This document shows positions 1-7,954 of a DNA stretch of 64,000 bases, piece by piece (position 1 is the stretch's first letter; every line of letters starts with the position of its first letter). The notes below the pieces were generated by a model. That model did no database searches, was not told where the DNA came from, and worked only from the letters and a program-made list of their open reading frames with translations. The stretch comes from Gilvimarinus polysaccharolyticus. GTDB lineage: Bacteria; Pseudomonadota; Gammaproteobacteria; Pseudomonadales; Cellvibrionaceae. Location of the stretch: contig NZ_LFIJ01000001.1 of assembly GCF_001187555.1 (NCBI RefSeq), positions 336,169 to 400,168 of the forward strand, in the 5' to 3' direction. The translations under genes were made by a program, and so were the position numbers.

Positions 1-1
1 C

Positions 2-961
2 CCCGAGCCTATTTACCGAGCGCGGCGACAATTTATGCAGCAGAGCTTAGCTCTTGGCACAGCCGCGGTTGCTGTTGGTGGTGTGGCAACCGCGACGGCC
101 AAACCTTCTTTTGTGGCCGATGCGGATGTATCAAGTCCCAGTTGGTTGAGTCAAAAGCTCGCCGAGGCTAGCGCCGATACCGCTACGCTGGACGATAAAC
201 TCACGCCTTATGAACATGTCACCAGCTACAATAATTTCTATGAATTTGGTTATAACAAAGACGATCCGGCCAAGCACAGCGATACCTTAAAACCGCATCC
301 GTGGAACGTTGAGATTGCTGGCGAAGCGGAAAAAACTGGTTCGTTCAATCTTGAAGATATTCTTAGTAAAGTCGAGCTGCAGGAGCGGGTGTATCGGCTG
401 CGCTGCGTCGAGGCGTGGTCTATGGTGATACCTTGGATTGGTTTTGAGCTGGGCAGTTTATTAAAACAATTTAATCCCACCAGTCGCGCTAACTATGTGG
501 CTTTTACCACACTAGAAGATGCACTGCAGATGCCGGCCCAAGGCAACGCCTTTAGCACCATCGATTGGCCTTACGTGGAGGGCCTAACCATGGCCGAAGC
601 GATGCATCCGCTTACTTTATTGGCGGTGGGCTTATACGGCAAAGCATTGCCCAATCAAAACGGCGCGCCACTGCGTTTGGTGGTGCCTTGGAAGTACGGC
701 TTTAAAAGTATTAAATCCATTGTGAAGATTGAGTTTACCCAGAAGCAACCACCGACCAGCTGGAATATCTTGGCGCCTAATGAGTACGGTTTTTATGCCA
801 ATGTGAACCCAGAAGTGGATCATCCACGTTGGTCGCAAGCCACAGAGCGACGCCTGCCCAGCGGATTGTTTAGCCCCAACATTATCGATACTCAAATGTT
901 TAATGGTTACGATGAAGTGGCTTCGCTGTATAAAAATGTAGACTTACGCAAAAACTTTTAA
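2..961 (+). CDS. msrP: Protein-methionine-sulfoxide reductase catalytic subunit MsrP (5' end outside window)
   Basis: Molybdopterin-dependent periplasmic enzyme that repairs oxidised methionines in envelope proteins, taking electrons from MsrQ. The frame is open from base 2, ahead of the first ATG at 35, and reads RARRQFMQQ followed by a hydrophobic stretch. This is the end of a Tat signal (RRxFM), so the true start lies left of the window and the ATG at 35 is internal. Downstream features fit the family: a cofactor-binding cysteine in the segment [15 protein letters not shown], the segment [18 protein letters not shown], and a C-terminal asparagine-rich tail. msrQ starts 13 bp after the stop, as in the usual msrPQ operon. 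The family call is secure; the missing N-terminus is seen directly. Confidence 0.93.
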   Translation, partial: PEPIYRARRQFMQQSLALGTAAVAVGGVATATAKPSFVADADVSSPSWLSQKLAEASADTATLDDKLTPYEHVTSYNNFYEFGYNKDDPAKHSDTLKPHPWNVEIAGEAEKTGSFNLEDILSKVELQERVYRLRCVEAWSMVIPWIGFELGSLLKQFNPTSRANYVAFTTLEDALQMPAQGNAFSTIDWPYVEGLTMAEAMHPLTLLAVGLYGKALPNQNGAPLRLVVPWKYGFKSIKSIVKIEFTQKQPPTSWNILAPNEYGFYANVNPEVDHPRWSQATERRLPSGLFSPNIIDTQMFNGYDEVASLYKNVDLRKNF

Positions 962-974
962 TTAGGGACAATAT

Positions 975-1589
975 ATGCCATCTACTTTATGGCGGCGCGT
1001 TATTTTAGCTGTGCTAATGCTGGCGCCTTTTGCGTGGATTAGCTATGCAGCGGTGACGCAACAGCTGGGTGCCGACCCGGCCAAAACCATTGTTTTATTT
1101 ACCGGCGAGTGGACTATTTACAGCTTGTTTTTCACCTTGTCGGTTTCGCCCTTAGTACGTTTTTTAAAGTGGCGTTGGCTGATGCCGCACCGGCGTATGC
1201 TGGGCTTGTTTGCCTTGTTTTACGCCCTGTGCCATTTACTTAGCTATATGGTGTTTATCTTGGGGCTCGATATGTCACGCTTTTTATCCGAGCTGGCCAA
1301 ACGCCCTTACATTACCGCAGGTGCCCCGGCTATTTTAATTCTAATTGCCTTAGGGGTGACCTCTACCCAAGGCATGATGCGCCGCTTGGGTAAAAATTGG
1401 CAGCGGCTACATAAGCTTGTTTATGTGGCCTTGTTTTTAGGCTGGATTCACGTGTTATGGCAGGTGCGTTCGAGTTATTTTGATGCGGTTTTATACGGTG
1501 TTATAACCGCGTTGTTGCTGGGGATTCGTCTCTACTGGACCGCAAAAAAGCGCCGCAAGCGCGGTAAAAAGCCGCTGAGCAATTGTTAA
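975..1589 (+). CDS. msrQ: Heme-binding membrane subunit MsrQ
   Basis: Inner-membrane b-type heme protein of the ferric reductase-like group that passes quinone-derived electrons to MsrP. The 204-residue product is almost entirely membrane helices, with histidines in helices suited to heme ligation (LCHLLSYMV near residue 88, LHKLVYVALFLGWIHVLW near 148-165), and a basic cytoplasmic tail (KKRRKRGKK). Length matches YedZ/MsrQ proteins. The start has AGGGA 7 nt upstream and lies 13 bp after msrP, so the two are probably co-transcribed. No terminator is obvious in the 214 bp that follow. Confidence 0.93.
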   Translation: MPSTLWRRVILAVLMLAPFAWISYAAVTQQLGADPAKTIVLFTGEWTIYSLFFTLSVSPLVRFLKWRWLMPHRRMLGLFALFYALCHLLSYMVFILGLDMSRFLSELAKRPYITAGAPAILILIALGVTSTQGMMRRLGKNWQRLHKLVYVALFLGWIHVLWQVRSSYFDAVLYGVITALLLGIRLYWTAKKRRKRGKKPLSNC

Positions 1590-1803
1590 AACCTGTCGCC
1601 AAGGACGGTATAACTATGCCTTGCCAACCATTGTGGTGATATAAGATGATTGGCATTAATCGTCTTAATCGAAACACTTCGCAAGGCGGTTCAAACATCG
1701 TTGGGTGTGATTGTTAGTTACAAATTCATACAGATATCTTCTAATGATTGGTTATGCTAGTCGACTATAAAGTTGAACTTAGTCGTCAATCAAGGAGAGA
1801 GTA

Positions 1804-4269
1804 ATGCGTTTTGCCGGATGGTTTTTGTTAGTCGTGGGTTTAGTGGGCTGTGGCGGGTCTAATAGCTCGTCAAGTGATGGCACTGTTGCCTCGTCGCTGG
1901 CATCGAGTGTGTCGTCTAGCTCACTTTCAAGTAGTTCTTCTAGCTCGCTCTCAAGTAGTTCTTCGTCTTCGGTTGCTTCTTCGGTTAGCAGTTCTGTCGT
2001 ATCCTCTTCCAGCTCGTCCTTACCTGCGGTTGACTATAGTAGCTTAAAGCCGAGCCAGCCGACCGAGGTGCCTCTGGCCAGACTCAGTAGTCTTCAGTTG
2101 GAGCGTTTGATAAAAAATGGGCTTAGGCTTCAACTTTCAAGCTATGGCTACCCGGTTAATCGAGAGCTAGAGGATATTGATGTTAGCGACGCTGATTTTT
2201 CGCCGAGACCCCCTGCGTCAGTATCTAGCGGCGAGCCATCATACTCAGACACCAACGTACACGTGGACGGTGTTGATGAATCTGACGTTGTTAAGTACGA
2301 CGGGAAGCATTGGTTTGTGGCGCACATCGGCACCGAGAGTAATGGCAATATACCGGGTATTCAGGTTGTTGCCACTGAGCCAGATGTTCCGGATGCACAT
2401 ATTGTTGGGCAGTACCTCTACGAAGATGCTTGGTGGGGCATGGTCAGTCAAATGTATATGGAAAAAAACGCCAGTGCCGCGACCCAACTGGTTACTTTAA
2501 AAAGAAAGCTGGGAAACCTTGATGCGATAATGCCTACGGCGACCCCGACCTGTATCTCAGACCCTTGGTTTACACCGGCTAATGGTCGTATTCAGGTAGA
2601 TTTTATTGATGTCTCGACACCCAGCACGCCGAATCTGGCGGCCGAGCTTACCTTAGACGGTACGCTAATCGATAGTCGTCGAGTTGGGGATATTTTATAT
2701 ATCATTTCGCGCTATGACCCTTGGGTTACTGACCTAGGATTTGAAACCCGTAAAGAAGATGCGCGCGATCATAATGAGTCGTTGTTACAGCAGGCAACGC
2801 TTACACAGCTATTGCCACATTATGAACAAAACGGTACCTCACAGCCGCTAAGTGACACGTGCCTTGCCCAAAGTGATATCGATTCCAGTCAAGGCTTTCA
2901 CTCGTTAGTACACACAACCGCCATTAATATTCGTACGCGATCACTGGTTGCCAGCGAATGTGTGAGTGCTGGTGTGTCGTCAATGACTATGAGCCCCGAC
3001 AACCTGTATCTAACGGGTACTATTTGGGGCAATGGCTCGCGTAAAACCGTGATTCACAAATTTAACTTATCGGATAGTGGCGCCATTTACGCGGCGACTG
3101 GCAGCGTGCAAGGCTCCGTTAGTGATGATGCGCCATTTCGTATCAGTGAGCACGATGATCACTTAAGAGTTGTGACTACAAACCTAACGGAAAACTGGGA
3201 TATTGTTCATCGTTTGTTTGTGCTGACACAGTTTGATCAGTCGTTAGAGGTGATTGCCCAATTGCCCAATGACGCACGACCTGAGCGATTAGGCAAGCCA
3301 GGTGAGGATATCTTTGCGGTGCGCTTTGCCGGCGATAAAGCCTACGTTGTGACCTTTCAGCTTACCGACCCTTTATACGTGATTGATTTAAGTGACGAGC
3401 TTGACCCAAAAATCACCGGCGAGTTAGAAGTGCCGGGTTTTGCAACCTATATCCATCCCATTAACGATCAATACCTATTTACCCTAGGGCAAGACGCCGA
3501 TGCACAAACCGGCTGGAATAAAGGGATAAAGGCACAGTTGATAAAAATTAACGCCGGTGTGCCGATACTCACCGGCGAGCTATTGATTGGTGATCGATAC
3601 AGTTATAGCGAGGCGCTCAGCGATTTGCGAGCCCTTAATGTGCTCGATGACGGCGCAGGCAAAGTGCGTATTGCGTTTCCTGTTGTTGTGTACGAGCAAA
3701 ATCAACAGAATCAGTCAAAATGGCAATACAGCGGCCTGCAAACGCTTGAGTTAAATGATTTACTGTCGGCTAATGGCACTATGCAGGATAAGGGCGTGCT
3801 GATTGCCGACACCGACACCAGCCAAAGATATAGCCCTATTCGACGGGGGCTGCTGCATGATGATGCGGTTTTCTATACCCAAAACAATAATATTTGGGTG
3901 GGCGAGTGGGGCAAGGTAGACGCTGCTATGGGGCCTATCGGTAATGATGATATTGTTTGTACCGAGGAGCTTCGTAATGGTTTAAAAGTGCAGATAGTTG
4001 GTGAGTATATGATCCCGCTTGAGAACTGCGATGCAAGGGTTGTCGCCGTAGATGGAGATTTTTCCCAAATATTAACACCGCTACTTAGGGAAAATGGCCC
4101 GAATTGTTATTTTGTTGGGGCTGAAGAACGTGCAGGTAGCTACACGATTACAGCCGACTTAAGTGGTTATATGTCGGAAACCATCACTGGTGTAGAGGTC
4201 ACGGAAGACGCGTGTCACGTACAGACTCATGAGGTGGCGATTCAATTAGAAAGTAATTCAGACACCTAA
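1804..4269 (+). CDS. Poly-serine-linker lipoprotein with beta-propeller domain
   Basis: Predicted outer-envelope lipoprotein of 821 residues, with a good ribosome site (AGGAGAG) upstream. The N-terminus ends at a lipobox (LVGC, Cys16). It is followed by about 50 residues made nearly only of serine, the flexible linker characteristic of secreted proteins in Cellvibrio/Saccharophagus relatives. The globular part contains YSDTNVHVDGVDESDVVKYDG, the hallmark of the secreted beta-propeller family PF09826, and several later blades. A cysteine-rich C-terminal extension (residues about 715-821) looks like a small added beta domain. The molecular function of this family is not established; a surface binding or structural role is inference. 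The gene ends in a shared bidirectional terminator. Confidence 0.8.
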   Translation: MRFAGWFLLVVGLVGCGGSNSSSSDGTVASSLASSVSSSSLSSSSSSSLSSSSSSSVASSVSSSVVSSSSSSLPAVDYSSLKPSQPTEVPLARLSSLQLERLIKNGLRLQLSSYGYPVNRELEDIDVSDADFSPRPPASVSSGEPSYSDTNVHVDGVDESDVVKYDGKHWFVAHIGTESNGNIPGIQVVATEPDVPDAHIVGQYLYEDAWWGMVSQMYMEKNASAATQLVTLKRKLGNLDAIMPTATPTCISDPWFTPANGRIQVDFIDVSTPSTPNLAAELTLDGTLIDSRRVGDILYIISRYDPWVTDLGFETRKEDARDHNESLLQQATLTQLLPHYEQNGTSQPLSDTCLAQSDIDSSQGFHSLVHTTAINIRTRSLVASECVSAGVSSMTMSPDNLYLTGTIWGNGSRKTVIHKFNLSDSGAIYAATGSVQGSVSDDAPFRISEHDDHLRVVTTNLTENWDIVHRLFVLTQFDQSLEVIAQLPNDARPERLGKPGEDIFAVRFAGDKAYVVTFQLTDPLYVIDLSDELDPKITGELEVPGFATYIHPINDQYLFTLGQDADAQTGWNKGIKAQLIKINAGVPILTGELLIGDRYSYSEALSDLRALNVLDDGAGKVRIAFPVVVYEQNQQNQSKWQYSGLQTLELNDLLSANGTMQDKGVLIADTDTSQRYSPIRRGLLHDDAVFYTQNNNIWVGEWGKVDAAMGPIGNDDIVCTEELRNGLKVQIVGEYMIPLENCDARVVAVDGDFSQILTPLLRENGPNCYFVGAEERAGSYTITADLSGYMSETITGVEVTEDACHVQTHEVAIQLESNSDT

Positions 4270-4289
4270 GTGATGTTACCGCGTAAACA

Positions 4290-4318
4290 AAAAGGCCTCC
4301 CGCAATGGGAGGCCTTTT
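4290..4318. terminator. Bidirectional rho-independent terminator
   Basis: A perfect stem AAAGGCCTCCC/GGGAGGCCTTT with a 5-nt loop, with A and T runs on both sides. It lies between the convergent beta-propeller lipoprotein gene and the TonB receptor gene, so it can serve both. Confidence 0.9.
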
Positions 4319-4321
4319 GCG

Positions 4322-6430
4322 TTAAAACCGGTAGGTATAACCGACGCTAACAGTGCGACCACGGCCGGCAAAATAGCGCTCGTTGTTGGTTTGCGCTTGC
4401 GAGTAGTAGGTGATGTACTCTTTGTTGGTGAGGTTTTGCACGCTGGCTTGCAGTTGTCCGTCTCCCACCATCCAAGTGGCGGTTAAATCGAGCAATGTGT
4501 AACCATCAAAGTCGGCGTAACTTTCGCCCGCGGCGTTTTGGTAATCGCGATCGAACATGTTGCTGGCTTGCACACGGGTATCAAAATCCGAGGTCCATTG
4601 CTGTGACCAAAACAGATTAATACGCTCGGGGGAAATATTGCTGGCGTCTAAGTCGGTATCCACAGAACCATCGGCGTCTGAGTCGTACTCGCCGGTGGGG
4701 TTAGAGTAGGCAATGCCGACACTTGAGTCGTTGGTAAAAAACCAAGTGGCGCTGGCTTCGATACCATCGATCTCGGTTTTTTCACGTTTCACATCGTAAA
4801 TACCATCGGCATTTACGGCTAGGCGTGAGCCGTAGTCTGAATCCGATTGGTAATAGCTGAACGCTAGATTTAAACCGCCGGCGTCGTATTCAATACCGAT
4901 CTCGCGATTATCGGTCACGATGGGTACAAGATTTAAGAAAGAGTCAATCGATTGGCCTGGCTCGTTAATGCCACGCAATACTCGGCCCACGTCGGGCATC
5001 GATGAACCCTCGGAGGCATTAGCAAATACGCGCAAGGCATCGGTGATCTCGTAGGTGGCGCCGATGTTGTATAGGGTCTCGTTAAACGAAGGGGAGCCGC
5101 CTTCGACAAATTGACTGCCGTAGGTGTACAGAGTGGTAAAATCGTCGACATCAAGTTTAGAACTTTCGTGGCGCAAGCCAGCGGTAACGACTAAGGCGTC
5201 CACGCCGGTGAACTCTAACTGGGCGTAGGGCGCAATATTGTTGTAGTTGGTAGGTGGTACCCAGGCGCGGCCGGTTTGTACCAGCACTTGCTGTGTTTCA
5301 TCTTGCAGTGCATCAAAGCCCCACACTATGTTAACGGGTGCGCCGGCGATTTTGTCGCGCGCCATGGTGAGCTTAAAGCCCATTTTTTCCGATTCATTTT
5401 GCGATTGGTCATAAAAACCTTCGCCGTACGCGGGGTCATAAAAGGTGCCAAACGTACCGCCGCCAAAGGTAGCGGCAAAGTCTTGATAAAATAATTGGGC
5501 GTGTACGCTGTGGCCCCACAGTTCGTCTTTACGATAATCCAAACTGACCGTGGTGACATCGTTGGTCGGCGTCTTGCCTGGTACGGTGCCGGGTTCGGAT
5601 GAGGTGGCAATACCGTTGGCAATATCCCCGGGTACTGTCACCCAACCACCGTTGCCGGCTACGTTAAAGTTGTTCACCATCAGATGCAGCGACTGGCCAT
5701 CGCCGCGATAACCAGTCTTCAAAAAGAAGTCGCGGCTGTCGCTGTCCATGGTGTCGCCCTGGGTGGTGTCAACGCCAATCACTTCGCCGTTGGCATCGGT
5801 AAAAATACCGCTGTTGCGCACACTAGCACTAAAGGCGATGTCCCAGCGGCCAATGGCATCGGCAAAGCTGTAACCCACGCCGGTGCTTAGGGCGTCCGAG
5901 TCATAATCGGTAGGGGCGTTGATGTCTACGTGAAAAGATTGCTCACGGCTGGTAACGGGCTTTTTAGTGATTAAGTTAATAATGCCGCCCGAAGCGCCCA
6001 TGCCGTGTACCGCGTTGGCGCCGTGAATCACTTCAATACGTTCGATCATGGACGGATCTAACGTTAGGCCATCGCGTGAGCCATCGCGCAGCGGGTTAGA
6101 TTGCGGCACTCCGTCAATTAAATACAGTGGGCTACGGCCGCGTAAGGTTTCGCCCGCGCCAGTCATTTTTTGGCGGCTGGGGGTAAAGCCTGGCACTAAG
6201 TTACCCAGTACGGTCGATAAGTCGTAGCTTACCGCCAACTGTTGGTCTAACTCGATTTTGTTGATTACCGTAACGGTATTGGGGATCGAGCTAATAGGCT
6301 TGGCCGTACGTGAGGCAGTAACGATCATCTCTTCCATTTGCGGCTCGTTATCTACCGGTTGCGCCAAAGCGAGTGCGTTAAGGCTGGCAAGCGTTAGAAG
6401 AGGGACGAGTTGGCGGCGGACGTGTATCAT
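4322..6430 (-). CDS. TonB-dependent siderophore-type receptor
   Basis: Outer-membrane beta-barrel for TonB-driven uptake, probably of a ferric siderophore. The 702-residue product has a signal peptide ending near residue 23 (ALALAQP), a TonB-box-like segment (EEMIVTASR), and a plug domain with the typical LRGRSPLYLIDGVPQ and IERIEVIHGANAVHGMGASGGIINLITKK stretches. The barrel ends in an aromatic residue (YTYRF), as outer-membrane proteins require. A Fur-like box lies 37 bp upstream, and the gene is divergent from a PepSY membrane protein, a pairing common in iron-uptake loci. The plug resembles receptors for siderophores more than carbohydrate receptors, but the substrate cannot be read from sequence. 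Confidence 0.88.
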   Translation of the reverse strand: MIHVRRQLVPLLTLASLNALALAQPVDNEPQMEEMIVTASRTAKPISSIPNTVTVINKIELDQQLAVSYDLSTVLGNLVPGFTPSRQKMTGAGETLRGRSPLYLIDGVPQSNPLRDGSRDGLTLDPSMIERIEVIHGANAVHGMGASGGIINLITKKPVTSREQSFHVDINAPTDYDSDALSTGVGYSFADAIGRWDIAFSASVRNSGIFTDANGEVIGVDTTQGDTMDSDSRDFFLKTGYRGDGQSLHLMVNNFNVAGNGGWVTVPGDIANGIATSSEPGTVPGKTPTNDVTTVSLDYRKDELWGHSVHAQLFYQDFAATFGGGTFGTFYDPAYGEGFYDQSQNESEKMGFKLTMARDKIAGAPVNIVWGFDALQDETQQVLVQTGRAWVPPTNYNNIAPYAQLEFTGVDALVVTAGLRHESSKLDVDDFTTLYTYGSQFVEGGSPSFNETLYNIGATYEITDALRVFANASEGSSMPDVGRVLRGINEPGQSIDSFLNLVPIVTDNREIGIEYDAGGLNLAFSYYQSDSDYGSRLAVNADGIYDVKREKTEIDGIEASATWFFTNDSSVGIAYSNPTGEYDSDADGSVDTDLDASNISPERINLFWSQQWTSDFDTRVQASNMFDRDYQNAAGESYADFDGYTLLDLTATWMVGDGQLQASVQNLTNKEYITYYSQAQTNNERYFAGRGRTVSVGYTYRF

Positions 6431-6466
6431 TAAAAACCTCGATTAGTGAGTAGAAATAAGGGTGCG

Positions 6467-6485
6467 GATGATAGTAGTTATCATT
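6467..6485. promoter_or_regulatory. Fur-like operator between TonB receptor and PepSY gene
   Basis: The 19-mer GATGATAGTAGTTATCATT matches 12 of 19 positions of the Fur consensus and sits in the 133-bp divergent gap, 37 bp from the receptor start. Iron repression of both genes is inferred. Confidence 0.55.
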
Positions 6486-6563
6486 ACAGTTAACAACTAG
6501 AATGTTGCAACTTATTTACGTTATTCACTCTTTACGCTAAAAATTTCTAGAAGATACTCATTG

Positions 6564-7625
6564 ATGAAAAGCCCAATCCTATTGGCCGTTCACCGTTATA
6601 TTGGTTTGCTGGCCGGCATTTTTTTTGTAATTACCGCGCTGACCGGAGCCCTGTTGATTTATAAACAGCCACTCTTGTTGGCTTATTATCCTGCTCTGGC
6701 CGCCGAGCAAAGCGCCTCGCCTGCGATCACCGCCGATACCGTCGCGCTGCTGCAACAACTGGATGCGCAGCAAGCGCCTGCTGCACGCCGAGTGCGTATG
6801 CCCACCGCAGACTGGCCTTTTTTTACGGTGAGTTATCGCGATGGTTCGTACCAGTATTTAAGTACCCAAGGTGAGCTGCTGGTGAGTTCTGAGCAGCAGT
6901 TTGATCCGCTGGCTTTTCTAATGGATCTGCACATCCACTGGCTTGCCGGCCATACCGGTGAGCGTATTAGTGGTTATGTGCATATTGCTGTGTTGTTGCT
7001 GCTGGCAACGGGTATTTACGCTTGGTGGCCGCGTCGTTGGCGCAAGGCGTTAACCCTGGCTTTAAGCGGAAGTGTTATTAAAGTGGCCTACAGTTGGCAT
7101 CGTACATTAGGCGCGCTTAGCTCATTGGTGTTGATTGTCTCGGTTGCTACAGGGGTAATTATGGTGTTTTACGCCGAGGTAGGCACCGCCTTAGTGGCCA
7201 GTCTGGGCGGCGATATCAAACCAATAGAGCGAACTGTGGAGGTAACGGATAAGCCCCAGCCGTGGCCAGTGTTATATCAGGTGATGCGCGATACTTTACC
7301 CGAGGGTCAGCTGCGCTCGGTGAGTTTCTCGGCCGAGCCCGGCCGAGCGATTAGCGTGCGCAAACGGATGCCAGGTGAGTGGCACCAGCACGGTCGTAGC
7401 TTTGTTTATATCAACCCCTACACCGCCGAGGCTTACGCTCAAAAAGATGCCCGGGAGGCGGGCTTGGGGGTGGCGTTAATGGAGAAAGTTTATCCGTTGC
7501 ATTCGGCGGCGGTAGGTGGGCCGTTGTATTGGGTGGCGTTAACCATTGCCTCCGGGATGGCCCTGTTGTTGTTTATCAGCGGGCTTTATATTTGGTTATG
7601 GCGCCGCCGCGCCCGTAAAAGTTAA
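6564..7625 (+). CDS. PepSY-associated iron-regulated membrane protein
   Basis: Inner-membrane protein of the PepSY_TM (PiuB-like) family, often encoded beside siderophore receptors and thought to act in reduction or release of imported iron. The product has about 353 residues with an N-terminal helix (LAVHRYIGLLAGIFFVITALTGALL), helices near residues 140-160 and 175-205, a large periplasmic part, and a last helix followed by RRRARKS. Histidines in the helices (HRYIG, DLHIHWLAGH, SWHRTLG) match the family pattern. I chose the ATG at 6564; an in-frame TTG at 6561 directly precedes it. Divergent from the TonB receptor across a Fur-like site. Confidence 0.85.
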   Translation: MKSPILLAVHRYIGLLAGIFFVITALTGALLIYKQPLLLAYYPALAAEQSASPAITADTVALLQQLDAQQAPAARRVRMPTADWPFFTVSYRDGSYQYLSTQGELLVSSEQQFDPLAFLMDLHIHWLAGHTGERISGYVHIAVLLLLATGIYAWWPRRWRKALTLALSGSVIKVAYSWHRTLGALSSLVLIVSVATGVIMVFYAEVGTALVASLGGDIKPIERTVEVTDKPQPWPVLYQVMRDTLPEGQLRSVSFSAEPGRAISVRKRMPGEWHQHGRSFVYINPYTAEAYAQKDAREAGLGVALMEKVYPLHSAAVGGPLYWVALTIASGMALLLFISGLYIWLWRRRARKS

Positions 7626-7954
7626 CCGTGATGGCTTTAATCGTTAAGCGTAAAAGCTCTTTAGGTTATACTTAGTTAAATTATATGAACATTACGTTAT
7701 TAGTGATAATAACAATGCCGCAGACCAGGAAGGTGTTTCTCAAGGCGTGTTGAGGTTCTTCCCCCTGTTTGTTGTGTTGGCCGATAACGTTGTTCGGCGC
7801 CCATATTGGCGAGAACGGCACTGAGCCGAGCGCCACTTTGGTTAAGTTTGATTATTTGTGCTTCGTGGGGCGGGGTAACCGAGTAACACAGCAACGCGAG
7901 ATTAATAGTGATTAGATTTTTAGTTGTAGTAGAGGGCACAATGGTGGCGGTTAA
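7626..7954. other. Intergenic region without recognisable gene
   Basis: No convincing coding frame is present. A reverse 79-codon frame here lacks a ribosome site and recognisable features. The only structure noticed is an inverted repeat GTTATTAGTGATAATAAC at 7696-7713, AT-rich and of operator size, regulator unknown. Confidence 0.4.

Noticed and set aside
7700-7939. Reverse 79-codon frame upstream of the PAS sensor
   Set aside because: No ribosome site, no recognisable domain, and it covers the promoter region of the sensor gene.
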